A DNA stretch of 64,000 nucleotides, taken from the NCBI GenBank assembly GCA_020633495.1, contig JACKDR010000006.1, forward strand, positions 296,328 through 360,327, read 5' to 3'. The stretch's first letter is position 1; each line of letters begins with the position of its first letter. The position numbers and the translations under genes are program-made. The notes beneath the pieces were generated by a model. The model was given only the letters and a program-made list of their open reading frames with translations, was not told the DNA's origin and ran no database searches. The stretch comes from Kofleriaceae bacterium. GTDB lineage: Bacteria > Myxococcota_A > Polyangia > Haliangiales > Haliangiaceae. Below are positions 26,536-35,482 of this stretch, piece by piece.

Positions 26536-26550
26536 ATTCGCCGGACGCTT

Positions 26551-27477
26551 ATGGAAGTGGACCGCGAAGCCGAGCGTAGAATGGGCGCCGTCGTGGCCAG
26601 CCCCGTCGACGAGGTCGAGGTCGTTCATCGCGAGCTGGTGGTTCGCGCCACCGACGGCTGGGCGCTCGCCGCCGACCTGCTGGCGCCGGCCGACGTCGCG
26701 CCGCGGGCCGCGGTGGTGCTGGCGCCGGCGCTGGCGGTGCCGCGCGCGTACTACCGCGCGCTCGCGATCCACCTCGCGGCCGGCGGCCTGGCGGTGCTGT
26801 CGATCGACTACCGCGGCGTCGGCGAGTCCCGGCCGTCGCGGCTGCGCGGCTTCCCGGCGGCGCTGCACGACTGGGCCGACCTCGACCTGACCGCGGCGCT
26901 GGCCCACGTCCGCGGCGCCTACCCGGGGTTGCCGGTGGCCTGGTTCGGGCACTCGATGGGCGGCCAGCTGTTCGGGCTGCTGCGCGAGCCGGCGGTCGAT
27001 CGGGTCCTGCTGGTCGGCGCCCAGCACGGCCACTGGCGCCACTGGCCGGGGCCGTCGCGGTACCTGATGGCGGCGCTGTGGCACGTCGTCATCCCCGGGA
27101 TGGTCGCGGTCGCCGGGCGCCTGCCGATGGGCGCGGTCGGCCGCGGCGAGGACGTCCCGCCCGAGGTCGCGCGCGAGTGGGCGCGGTGGGGCCGCGATCG
27201 CGACTACGTCGTCGGCTTCGCCCACCGCCGCGGCGGCGCCTGCGCGTTCGACACCTACGCCGGGCCGCTGCGCGCCTACGCGATCAGCGACGACCGCTAC
27301 GCGCCGGCGACGACGGTGCGCCCGCTGATCGAGGCGTTCCGCGCCACCCGCGGCGAGCTGATCGAGGTCGCGCCGGCGTCGGTGGGCGCGCGCGCGCTCG
27401 GCCACTTCGGCGTGTTCAGCCGGGACCGGGCGCTGCCGCTGTGGGACGCGTGGCGGGCCTGGCTCGGCGGCGCCTGA
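26551..27477 (+). CDS. Alpha/beta hydrolase
   Basis: 308 aa (an ATG at 26581 is an alternative start). Nucleophile elbow GHSMGG near residue 132, oxyanion region LAPALAVPRAYYRALAIHLA, and the loop YRGVGESRPS. No signal peptide, so cytoplasmic. Resembles predicted serine aminopeptidase/hydrolase proteins; the substrate is unknown. A plausible late catalytic His lies in ALGHFGVF. Divergent from the PEGA gene and convergent with the HxxxH gene, separated by the hairpin array. Confidence 0.85.
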   Translation: MEVDREAERRMGAVVASPVDEVEVVHRELVVRATDGWALAADLLAPADVAPRAAVVLAPALAVPRAYYRALAIHLAAGGLAVLSIDYRGVGESRPSRLRGFPAALHDWADLDLTAALAHVRGAYPGLPVAWFGHSMGGQLFGLLREPAVDRVLLVGAQHGHWRHWPGPSRYLMAALWHVVIPGMVAVAGRLPMGAVGRGEDVPPEVAREWARWGRDRDYVVGFAHRRGGACAFDTYAGPLRAYAISDDRYAPATTVRPLIEAFRATRGELIEVAPASVGARALGHFGVFSRDRALPLWDAWRAWLGGA

Positions 27478-27510
27478 CCGCGCGGGCGCCCGTCGCGGAT
27501 CGCGGCGGGG

Positions 27511-27782
27511 CGGCGAGCCCGTCGGGGGATCTCGGCGGGGAGGGGACCCCGTCGGCTCCGCCGATGGGGCGGGGCGGCGAGCCCGTCGGGGGATCTCGGC
27601 GGGGAGGGGACCCCGTCGGCTCCGCCGATGGGGAGGGGCGGCGAGCCCGTCGGGGGATCTCGGCGGGGAGGGGACCCCGTCGGCTCCGCCGATGGGGAGG
27701 GGCGGCGAGCCCCTTGGGGGATCTCGGCGGGGAGGGGACCCCGTCGGCTCCGCCGATGGGGAGGGGCGGCGAGCCCCTCGGG
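27511..27782. repeat. 64-bp tandem repeat, four copies plus a partial, each with a hairpin
   Basis: Copies begin at 27511, 27575, 27639, 27703 and (partial) 27767. Each full unit holds a 10-bp stem with a 3-base TCC loop (stems CCCCGTCGGC and GCCGATGGGG) at 27547-27569 and every 64 bases after. It occupies the whole space between two convergent genes. No coding capacity is likely, because 64 is not a multiple of three. It may work as a bidirectional terminator array. Confidence 0.9.
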
Positions 27783-27783
27783 A

Positions 27784-28326
27784 TCAGATGACGACGCCGT
27801 CCCAGCGCGATACCCAGCGGGTCGGCTGGAAGTCGGGGATGTCGAGCGGCTGCATCAGCGGCTGGCCCTCCTTCCAGAACGAGCGGAACGGGGCCTTGTC
27901 GCCGGTGGTGTAGAAGTGGATCAGGTAGGCGAGGTCGCACGCCGAGAAGTCGGCCAGCCACTGATCGAAGTCGTGGATGCCGGCGTCGTGGAACAGCTTG
28001 AGCGAGTAGCGGCAGGCCTCGCGCTCGTAGGCGACGAGGTCGGCGAGGACCTCGGGCGCCAGGTCCGGGCCGCGGACCCGGCCCAGCTCGCGCAGCCGCG
28101 GGTCGATGTTCCACTGCACGGTGTGGCCGAACAGGTGGACCAGGATGAACAGGCCGTCCTCGGCGGTGAGGTCGTGGTCGATGTGGATCTCGGCGCCGTC
28201 GAGATCGCCGGTGAACGGGCTGGGCACGTCGCGGATCCGCACCGGGATCTCCCAGCGGTCCTCGACCCGCCGCTCGAGCAGGTCGAAGGCCTCGCGGAAC
28301 CGGTCGTCCGACGGGTACGCGCTCAC
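27784..28326 (-). CDS. Uncharacterised HxxxH protein, last gene of the PspA/AAA operon
   Basis: 180 aa from GTG at 28326 overlapping the previous stop (GTGA). Contains ILVHLFGHTVQW at about residues 75-86, which lines up with the HExxH helix of ImmA/IrrE-type or similar metalloproteases, except that the catalytic Glu is Leu (HLFGH). The upstream IRDVPSPFTGDLDGAEIHID also fits such a fold. The C-terminal half (LVAYEREACRYSLKLFHDAG, FSACDLAYLIHFYTT) is helical. Possibly an inactive metal-binding relative acting as sensor or adaptor. No signal peptide. I do not assign a function. Confidence 0.78.
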   Translation of the reverse strand: MSAYPSDDRFREAFDLLERRVEDRWEIPVRIRDVPSPFTGDLDGAEIHIDHDLTAEDGLFILVHLFGHTVQWNIDPRLRELGRVRGPDLAPEVLADLVAYEREACRYSLKLFHDAGIHDFDQWLADFSACDLAYLIHFYTTGDKAPFRSFWKEGQPLMQPLDIPDFQPTRWVSRWDGVVI

Positions 28327-28607
28327 GACACCGCGCCGCGGACCTTGGCCTCGGCCATGTCGTGGAGCATCTGCATGACCGTGTAGGCGGCCAGCTCGGC
28401 GAGCAGCTGGGTGACCTTGGCGTGGGCGTCGTCGTCGAGCAGCGGCTCGACCGCGCGCATCGCCGCGATCAGGTTCTGCTCCTGGGTCTCGAGCTCGGCG
28501 GCGTCGATCACGCCGTCGGCCAGCGAGTTCGTGAAGTGCTCGAGCTTCTCGACGTGGGCGTCGATGTGCGGGTTGTTGTCGTCGTCGATCCAGCTGGCGC
28601 GGGCCAT
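28323..28607 (-). CDS. Small helical acidic protein
   Basis: 94 aa, all helical by composition: DDDNNPHIDAHVEKLEHFTN, LADGVIDAAELETQEQNLIA, AKVTQLLAELAAYTVMQMLH. No domain recognised. It begins 14 bases after the AAA+ stop with a GGAGAG ribosome site, and its stop overlaps the next GTG. Probably a subunit or adaptor of the complex encoded by the operon (inference). Confidence 0.8.
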   Translation of the reverse strand: MARASWIDDDNNPHIDAHVEKLEHFTNSLADGVIDAAELETQEQNLIAAMRAVEPLLDDDAHAKVTQLLAELAAYTVMQMLHDMAEAKVRGAVS

Positions 28608-28621
28608 GGGCTCTCCTTTGT

Positions 28622-30460
28622 CTACCTACCGTCCAGGATCTGCTTGATCGCGGTCAGGCGCTCCTGCAGCTTCTCCCGTCCGCCGAGCTTGTCCATCTTG
28701 TCGCGCTTGGCGTCGGGGAGGAACTCGAGATCGGTGCACTCGATGATCGCGGCCAGCTCCTGGGCCTCGCGCTCGAGCGTCTGGGTCGACGGCATGAAGC
28801 CCTCGATCGCCGCGGTCAGGGCGTCGCGGGTGATCGTCCGCGACCCCGCGAGCAGCGACGCGCGCCAGGCGCGGCCGATGATGCCCTCGATGTCGGCGCC
28901 CGACAGGTTGCCCTTGTTGCGGACGTCGGCGGGGATGTCGTCGTCGGCGAGGGTCGCGCCGGCCTTGCGGGCCAGGACCTTGAACATCGCGTGGATCTCG
29001 GCGTCGTCGTGCGGGTAGAACAGCGGCACGTGGACCTCGGCGCGGCCCTGCCGCTTGAGGTCGATGGGCAGCTGGTCGGGGCGCGCGGTCAGGAGCATCC
29101 ACAGGATCTTGCCGCGGTACTGGGTGTCGCCCATCTGCGCCGCGAGCATGCCGAAGATGCGGCCCGACACGCCGGAGTCGCCGCCGCCGTCGCGATCGCC
29201 GAGCATCGCGTCGGCCTCGTCGATGATCACGACCACCGGGCCCATCGAGCGCAGCACGCCGAGGACGCGCTCGAGGTTGCCCTCGGTCTCGCCGACGTAC
29301 TTGCTGCGGAAGTTCTTGAGCACGACGCACGGGATGCCGATCGAGCCGGCGACGCACATCGCCAGGAACGACTTGCCGGTGCCGACCGGGCCGCAGAACA
29401 GGTAGCCCATGGGCACCGAGTCGAGCTCGCCGCGGCGCAACAGCTCGGCGTCCTCGGCGAGCCGGCGCTTGGCGGCCTCGTGGCCGACGACGGTGTCGAG
29501 GCCCCACTTGGGCTCGATGAACTCGAGCATGCCCTGGGCCTGGCGCTCGATCAGCCGCTTCTTGAGCTCGCGGAAGTAGAGCTGGTCGAGGCGGCGGCCG
29601 CCCTCGATCGACGACCGGACCAGGACCTCGAGGTCGGTCAGCGAGATGCCGGCGGTCAGCTTGCCCAGCTCGGCGAGGCCGTAGTCGGAGAACGTCGCCA
29701 GGTCCTTGCCGCGGGTCGACGCGGTCAGGAACGCGGTGCGGTCGGGCTCGGCCGGCAGCGCGACCTCGATCGTCGCGATGTGGGGGTTGCCGCTGATCCG
29801 CTCCGAGACCTCGGACAGCCGCGGATCGATCATCGCGAACGCCATGTTGAGGCGCTTGACGTAGGGGCTCGCCGCCCAGTTGAGCAGCGTCACCAGGTGG
29901 GTCTGGTCGGCCAGGCTGAGCCGGTCGCCGCGCGCCGCCACGTACGAGGCGTGGTCGATGATCACCGCGGCGCGGACCCGGTCGTCGGGATCCGCCATGA
30001 CGTTCTTCTGGACCAGCAGGTCGATCGCGGCCAGGCACCGGGTCGGGTCGCGCGGGATCTGGCGGACGTCGCCGATCCACCGGTTGACGGTCTCGACCAT
30101 CTGCTGCAGCCGCTTGGCGCTGCCGCCGGCCAGGCAGCGCAGGCCGCGCGCCAGGTCGTAGTGCAGCACCAGATCCCAGCGGCCGAAGACCTGCTCGGCG
30201 AGGAACTCGGCCAGGCCGATCCAGCGGTCGGCGGCGCCCGGCATCGGCGTGCGCACGACGTCGAAGACGTTGCCGTGCAAGAGGAACATCGACGTCGTGC
30301 CCGAGAAGTACAGCTCGGCCAGCTTGGTGGCCCACGGCGGGAAGTGCGCCGGCAGCTGGGTCACCCGCGACGCGCCGTCGGAGCCGGCCAGGATCTTGGT
30401 CTCGCCGGGCTCGGCGGCCGCGGCGGCGGCGGGCGGGGTCGGGGTGTCGCCGTTGCTCAC
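28622..30460 (-). CDS. Second Ycf46-like AAA+ ATPase
   Basis: 612 aa from GTG at 30460, overlapping the upstream TGA. Residues 30-330 form a degenerate N-terminal P-loop-like module (FLLHGNVFDVVRTP, RAAVIIDHASYVAARG, NMAFAMIDPRLSEVSERISG). The AAA+ domain has Walker A CGPVGTGKSF near residue 355, Walker B VVVIIDEADAML near 408, and the ending GNLSGADIEGIIGRAWRASL. The tail is helical. No membrane segment. Differs from the first Ycf46-like gene in sequence but has the same two-part layout. Encoded directly after a membrane coiled-coil protein and an ABC transporter, so it may act on a membrane complex (inference). Confidence 0.9.
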   Translation of the reverse strand: MSNGDTPTPPAAAAAAEPGETKILAGSDGASRVTQLPAHFPPWATKLAELYFSGTTSMFLLHGNVFDVVRTPMPGAADRWIGLAEFLAEQVFGRWDLVLHYDLARGLRCLAGGSAKRLQQMVETVNRWIGDVRQIPRDPTRCLAAIDLLVQKNVMADPDDRVRAAVIIDHASYVAARGDRLSLADQTHLVTLLNWAASPYVKRLNMAFAMIDPRLSEVSERISGNPHIATIEVALPAEPDRTAFLTASTRGKDLATFSDYGLAELGKLTAGISLTDLEVLVRSSIEGGRRLDQLYFRELKKRLIERQAQGMLEFIEPKWGLDTVVGHEAAKRRLAEDAELLRRGELDSVPMGYLFCGPVGTGKSFLAMCVAGSIGIPCVVLKNFRSKYVGETEGNLERVLGVLRSMGPVVVIIDEADAMLGDRDGGGDSGVSGRIFGMLAAQMGDTQYRGKILWMLLTARPDQLPIDLKRQGRAEVHVPLFYPHDDAEIHAMFKVLARKAGATLADDDIPADVRNKGNLSGADIEGIIGRAWRASLLAGSRTITRDALTAAIEGFMPSTQTLEREAQELAAIIECTDLEFLPDAKRDKMDKLGGREKLQERLTAIKQILDGR

Positions 30461-31362
30461 TGCTTGATGACCTCGGTCATGTCGCCACCCAGGATCGACG
30501 GGGTTTCCTCTTCGGCGCCCAGCCCGGTGATCGCCTGCAGCTCGCGGATCGTCGCCTCGGTCTGGGTCATGCCGTCGGCGACGGCGTCGACCTGGAGGCT
30601 GAGCTCGTCGGGATCCTGGTGGCTGATCGCCATCTCGGTCAGCGCCTGGATCTTCTGCTCGATGCGGTCGAGCTCGAGCGCGATGAAGTCGGCGTTGCCG
30701 CGGGCCTTGTCGTGGTTCTCCTTGCGGAGCTCCGCGGTGGCGATCGCGTCGGCCAGCGATCGCAGCATGCGCTCGTCGCCCTTCTGCTCGGCGTCGCCGC
30801 GCTTGGCGACCAGCGCGGCGAGGTTCTTGTCGAGGACCGCGCCGTCGGTGGCGCGCAGGAAGCGCTCGATCGCCTGCTGCGACAGCAGCAGCCGCAGGAA
30901 CACCCACAGCAGCCGGTCGAGCGCGGGCGCGCGCAGCTCGTCGCTGGCGCCGCTGGGATCCGAGGTCTGGCCGCGCACGGCGTTGCCGATGCGCTGCATC
31001 TCGACGCACCGGGCCCGCAGCTTGAGGAACCGGCTGCGGCGGTCGGGCTCGAGGCTGGTCAGGACGTCGGTGAGGCGCTTGCGCGCGCTCTGGGTGTCGC
31101 CGCCGCCGACCCGCCCGGCGGCCAGGCCGCCCTTGTCCTCGGCGCGGGCCTTGGCGTCGATCGCGGCCTGGAAGCGGGGCAGGGTGGTGAGCCCGGCGAG
31201 GTAGGCGATCTCGCCGGCGGCGACCAGCGGGATCGCGACGTCGGGCTGGCCGGAGATCGCCGCCGCGGCCATGGCGCCGCCGAACAGCAGGACGTTCCAG
31301 CGGAACAGGAACGCCTCCTTGACGTAGCGCCAGATGCCGGCGCCCTTCTTGCCCGGGGCCAC
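30457..31362 (-). CDS. Membrane-anchored coiled-coil protein
   Basis: 301 aa from GTG at 31362, one base after the ABC ATPase stop. Two hydrophobic segments near the N-terminus (VLLFGGAMAAAAISG and VAIPLVAAGEIAYLAGL), then a long helical, charged region (SARKRLTDVLTSLEPDRRSR, LDRIEQKIQALTEMAISHQ) with coiled-coil character. Ends ILGGDMTEVIKQ. No family recognised. Its place between transporter and AAA+ genes, with overlap on the latter, suggests it connects the ATPase to the membrane. Confidence 0.82.
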   Translation of the reverse strand: MAPGKKGAGIWRYVKEAFLFRWNVLLFGGAMAAAAISGQPDVAIPLVAAGEIAYLAGLTTLPRFQAAIDAKARAEDKGGLAAGRVGGGDTQSARKRLTDVLTSLEPDRRSRFLKLRARCVEMQRIGNAVRGQTSDPSGASDELRAPALDRLLWVFLRLLLSQQAIERFLRATDGAVLDKNLAALVAKRGDAEQKGDERMLRSLADAIATAELRKENHDKARGNADFIALELDRIEQKIQALTEMAISHQDPDELSLQVDAVADGMTQTEATIRELQAITGLGAEEETPSILGGDMTEVIKQ

Positions 31363-31363
31363 G

Positions 31364-32488
31364 TCAGTCTCCCGCCCGGTTGGAGGACTCGAGCTTCTCG
31401 ATCAGCTCGCGGATCTCGAAGACCATCTCCTGGAAGCCGGGCTCCTTCTGCATCTCGATCGACGGCTTGCTCGGCGGGTCCGAGCGGATCTCCTTGAGGA
31501 TGGTCCCCGGCGACGACGAGAAGATGAAGATGTGGTCGCCCAGGAACACCGCCTCCTCGATCGAGTGGGTGATGAAGAAGACCGTCGGCGACTGCTCGCG
31601 CCACAGCTCGATCAGGTTGTCCTGCATCCGCGACCGGGTGGGCGGATCGAGCGCGCCGAACGGCTCGTCCATCAGGATGATGCGAGGCTCGAGGATCAGC
31701 GTGCGCGCGATCGCGACGCGCTGGCGCATGCCGCCCGACAGCTCGTGCGGGTACTTGCCGGCGTCCTTGGTCACCGACAGCCCGACCTTGGAGATCCAGT
31801 GGCGCGCGCGGTCGTGGCGCTCGCTCTTGCCGACGCCGCGGCACTCGAGCCCGAAGGCGACGTTGTCGAGGACGGTGCGGTGGTCGAACGAGGTGTAGTC
31901 CTGGAACACCATGCCGCGGTCGGGGCCGGGGCCGGTCACCGGCTTGCCGTCGACCAGGACGGTGCCCTCGGTGGCGGGGAACTGCGGGGTCAGGCCGGCG
32001 ATCAGCCGGATCACCGTCGACTTGCCGCAGCCCGACGGGCCGAGGATCGAGATCATCTCGCCCCGCTTGGGGTAGTCGAAGATCTTGAAGTTGACGTTCT
32101 TGATCGCGGTGAAGTCGCCGTAGCTCTTGGTGACGCCCTGGAACTCGACGACGTAGGGGTGCGGCGCGGCCTCGGCGGCGGGCTTGGCGGACGTGCCGCC
32201 GGTGATCTCGGGCTTGGCGGCGGCGGGCTTGGCGGCGGCGGGCTTGGCGGCGGCGGGCTTGGCGGCGGCGGGCTTCGGCGCGGGCACGGGCGCGGCCGCC
32301 GCGGCCTCCTCGCCGGCGAGCTCGGCCTCGAAGGCCGCGAGCGCGGCGGCGGCGGCGACCGGATCGACCGGCTCCGCCGGCTTGGCCGGCGCGGGCGCGC
32401 CGGCGGCGGGCGCGCCGCTGGCGGGCGTACCCGGGGCCGCGGCGGCAGGCTTGGCGTCGGCGGCGGGCTTGTCGGGACCGTCGGCCAT
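31364..32488 (-). CDS. ABC transporter ATPase of the TauB/SsuB type with long Ala/Pro/Lys leader
   Basis: 374 aa. The first 115 residues are an (AAAKPAAAKP)n low-complexity extension. The ABC domain has Walker A GPSGCGKST, Q-loop VFQDY, signature LSGGMRQRVAIAR, Walker B IILMDEPFGALD, and the switch His ITHS. It most resembles ATPases of nitrate/sulfonate/taurine importers. Two bases separate it from the permease. The substrate is not known and may not be a nutrient, given the odd neighbours. Cytoplasmic, attached to the permease. Confidence 0.92.
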   Translation of the reverse strand: MADGPDKPAADAKPAAAAPGTPASGAPAAGAPAPAKPAEPVDPVAAAAALAAFEAELAGEEAAAAAPVPAPKPAAAKPAAAKPAAAKPAAAKPEITGGTSAKPAAEAAPHPYVVEFQGVTKSYGDFTAIKNVNFKIFDYPKRGEMISILGPSGCGKSTVIRLIAGLTPQFPATEGTVLVDGKPVTGPGPDRGMVFQDYTSFDHRTVLDNVAFGLECRGVGKSERHDRARHWISKVGLSVTKDAGKYPHELSGGMRQRVAIARTLILEPRIILMDEPFGALDPPTRSRMQDNLIELWREQSPTVFFITHSIEEAVFLGDHIFIFSSSPGTILKEIRSDPPSKPSIEMQKEPGFQEMVFEIRELIEKLESSNRAGD

Positions 32489-32490
32489 CC

Positions 32491-33736
32491 CTAGAGGTCC
32501 TTCCGGTACGGGAACAGGCCGCGCTGCAGGATGCGCAGCGTGTAGTCGATCGCGAACGCGATCATCGCGATCACGAACAGCAGCAGGTAGGTCTGCTCGT
32601 TGAGGCCGATGCGCTGGCCGTTGTTGATCATGAAGCCCAGGCCCGACGACGCGTTGACCGCCTCGGCGAGCGTGATGTAGCCCAGCGCGAGGCCGAACTG
32701 GAACCGCAGGCTGGTCATGATGTCGGGCAGCGCCAGCGGGAACAGGACCTTGAAGATGATCTGGCGCCGGCTGGCGCCCAGGGTCTCCGCGGTCTCGACG
32801 TAGCGCTGCGGCACCAGCGACACCGCCTTGAGCGTGTCGCTGAAGACGAACGGCACCACCGCGATGAAGATGAACATGGCCTTCTGCTGCTCGGGCTGGG
32901 TGAACCACACCAGCGTCAGCGGCAGCAGCGCGCCCATCGGCACCGAGCGCAGGAAGATCAAGAGCGGCGCCAGCGCCGCGGCGATCGCGCGGAACGAGCC
33001 GGCGACGATGCCGAGGGTGACGCCGACCAGCGCGGCCCAGGCCATGCCCTTGACCACGCGCAGCAGCGTGGCCGCGATGCTGCCGGTGAGGTCGCGATCG
33101 AGCAGCTCGCTGAAGGTGTGGTGGACCTTCTGCTGGCCGACCTTGCCGTAGGAGAAGAAGACCTCCTTGGGGCTGGGCAGCTTGCTGGGCGAGACGATGC
33201 GATCCTCGGGCTGATCGCCGTGCGTGAAGTACCACCACAGCAGCAGCAGCGCGGCGATGAAGCCGAGCGCCAGCAGCAGGCGGATGTAGGTTGGCGGCTC
33301 GGCGCGCAGGGTCTTCCACCACGGCGGCGGCTCGAGCACCGGGTGCTCGCCGGGCTTGGCCGCCGCGGTGGCGGCGGGCCGGGCCGTCGCGGCGGCGGGC
33401 CTGGCCGTCGCCGCGGGCTTGGTCGTCGCGGCGGCGGGCTTGGTCGTCGCCGCGGGCTTGGCGGTCGCGGCGGCCGGCTTGGCCGTCGCCGCGGGCTCGG
33501 CGCCCGATGCCGTCGGCGGCGCCGACGCCGCGGTGGTCGCGGCCGCGGCCGCGTTCGCCACCCGCGCCGCGGCGTCGACCGACGCCGTCGCCACGGGGGT
33601 CGGCGGTCACCGCCGGCGCGGCGCCGTCGCCGGCGGCGGACGCCGGCGTCTCCGCCGGCGCATCGCCGGATGCCGGCGTGGCCGGCGTGGGGCCCGGCGC
33701 CGGCTTGTCGCCGGCGCCCGGCCCCGGTTCGCTCAT
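32491..33736 (-). CDS. ABC transporter permease of the SsuC/TauC type, apparent frameshift in leader
   Basis: The likely start is ATG at 33736, overlapping the upstream stop (ATGA). The first 45 residues (MSEPGPGAGDKPAPGPTPAT) run to a GGGGG tract at 33595-33599 where the frame must shift by one base to join VATASVDAAARVAN and the long (AAATAKPAAT)n leader. Without the shift the permease would begin at 33594. After about residue 120 come six TM helices and the EAA loop TLGASRRQIIFKVLFPLALP, which contacts the ATPase. Inner membrane. Pairs with the ATPase and the substrate-binding gene of the same operon. Confidence 0.87.
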
Positions 33737-35472
33737 TGCGCCTCCGCCGGGTAGACCTTGACCTCGACGCGCCGGTTCTTGGCGTGGTTGTTGGGATCGG
33801 ACGGATCCGCCGGCCGGTCCCAGCCCCAGCCCGCCACCGAGAACTGGTTGGGGTCGAGGTTGAACTTCTTGACCAGCGCCTCCTTCACCGCGTTGGCGCG
33901 GTTGAGCGACAGATCCTTGACCAGGCGCTCGTCGGCGATGCCGCGCATCGACGCGTCGGTGTGGCCCTCGATGACGATGCGCGCGGCGCCGTACTGCGCG
34001 GCCAGCTTGGCGATCTCCTCGATCGTGAAGTCGACGTTGGGATCGTAGGGGGCGTCGACCTCCTTGCCGTCACCGACCGGCTTCTTGACCTTCTTGTAGA
34101 GGTCGAACGAGTTGGGGAAGAAGCTGATGACGACGGTCTTGGTGAGGATCTCGCTCTCGACCGATTGCTGGATCGCGTCGGCGGCGACCGGCGTGAACTT
34201 GTAGTCGTACTCGTTCTTCTGGTCGGCGTACTTGGCCTCGCTGCCGAGCTTCTTGATGACCGAGAAGTCCATGATCTTGTCGAACGGGACCTTCTCGTCG
34301 ACGACCCGGATCGCCTTGTAGAGCAGGTACGCGGTGTTGTACGTGCGCTCGAAGTTGGCCGGGTTGTTCTGGTTGAGGAAGAAGTCGCGGTTCTCGGCGT
34401 AGTTGGTCCAGTGCGCGTCCCCGAGCATGCCCATCGTGTCGGCGGGCGGCAGGCCGTAGACGTCGGCCATCAGCTTGGCCGCCTCCTGCTTCTTGTTGTC
34501 GTCCTTGAGCTCGGTGACGGAGTCGAGGATGCCGCGGACCAGGCCCTCGATGATCTCGGGGTTGTCGCGGGCGAAGTCGGCGCGCGCGAACCAGACGTCG
34601 GCGATCAGCTTGTTGGCGGTGCCGGTCGAGACCAGGATCCGGTTGCCCTTCACCTTCTCGAGGTTGTAGATGTCCGGCGCCCAGGTGACGACCGCGGCGT
34701 AGTCCTTGTTGGCGTTGAACGCGGCGGCGGCCTGGAACGCGTCCTGGGTGAAGTCCATCTTCACCTCGGACGGCTGGACGCCGCCGTTGAGCAGGGCGTT
34801 GAGCAGGAAGAAGTGCGACGGCGAGTTCTGCGCCAGCACGACCTTCTTGCCGCGGAGGTCGGCGATGTTCTTGATGTTGTCGCGGACGACGATGCCGTCG
34901 CCGCCGTTGGACCAGTCGATCTGCTGGAAGACGCGCGGCATGGTCCGGGCGTCGCGGTTGAGGCGCTGGACGATGAGCGGCAGCATGTCGACGGTGGCCC
35001 AGCCGATGTGGACGCCGCCGGCGGCGAACGTGTCGCCCATGTTGACGGGGTTGTCGATCAGCACCAGCTCGACCTGGAAGTCGTTGCCCTTGCTGTCCTT
35101 CCAGATCTTGCCCGGGCCCTTGCCGCCGTTGGCGTAGATGATCGGGGCCCAGCCGGCCCAGACGTTGATCGCGAACTTGACGACGCGCTTGGCGCCCAGC
35201 GCCTTGTAGTCGCTGGTGCCCGGGACCTCGGGCAGCCGCGCGGCCGGCTCGAACTCGTACTCCTTGACGGTGGTGACGGTCGACGAGTCGGGCGACTCGG
35301 CGGTGCCGTTGCCGCTCTGCGACTTGATGTCGTTGATGTCGATCTTGTCGGCCTTCTTGGCGGTCTCGGTCTTCTTGCCCGAGCACCGCCACATCGCGAG
35401 GCCGACGAGGCCCACGATGACGACCAACACCGCCGCGTAGAATGCCGGCTTCGGCTTGCTGCCTTGACTCAT
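33733..35472 (-). CDS. ABC substrate-binding protein fused to an OmpA peptidoglycan-binding domain
   Basis: 579 aa. N-terminal TM anchor (AAVLVVIVGLVGLAMW) without a clear cleavage site. Residues about 90-420 form an NMT1/TauA-type periplasmic binding domain (FAINVWAGWAPIIYANGGKG, IADLRGKKVVLAQNSPSHF). Residues about 445-579 form an OmpA C-terminal domain: IVIEGHTDASMRG near 500, LSLNRANAVKEALV, and NHAKNRRVEVKV, the peptidoglycan-binding signature. The binding domain is thus held between inner membrane and cell wall. ATPase and permease genes follow directly. I know of no standard importer with this layout. Confidence 0.92.
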   Translation of the reverse strand: MSQGSKPKPAFYAAVLVVIVGLVGLAMWRCSGKKTETAKKADKIDINDIKSQSGNGTAESPDSSTVTTVKEYEFEPAARLPEVPGTSDYKALGAKRVVKFAINVWAGWAPIIYANGGKGPGKIWKDSKGNDFQVELVLIDNPVNMGDTFAAGGVHIGWATVDMLPLIVQRLNRDARTMPRVFQQIDWSNGGDGIVVRDNIKNIADLRGKKVVLAQNSPSHFFLLNALLNGGVQPSEVKMDFTQDAFQAAAAFNANKDYAAVVTWAPDIYNLEKVKGNRILVSTGTANKLIADVWFARADFARDNPEIIEGLVRGILDSVTELKDDNKKQEAAKLMADVYGLPPADTMGMLGDAHWTNYAENRDFFLNQNNPANFERTYNTAYLLYKAIRVVDEKVPFDKIMDFSVIKKLGSEAKYADQKNEYDYKFTPVAADAIQQSVESEILTKTVVISFFPNSFDLYKKVKKPVGDGKEVDAPYDPNVDFTIEEIAKLAAQYGAARIVIEGHTDASMRGIADERLVKDLSLNRANAVKEALVKKFNLDPNQFSVAGWGWDRPADPSDPNNHAKNRRVEVKVYPAEAQ

Positions 35473-35482
35473 CGTCTGCTCC

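Noticed and set aside
23033..26890. 1285-codon plus-strand open frame
   Set aside because: Antisense shadow of the phosphodiester glycosidase and PEGA genes, without recognisable domains.
27511..27782. Possible CRISPR array at the 64-bp repeats
   Set aside because: The units are contiguous with no unique spacers, and no cas genes are present.
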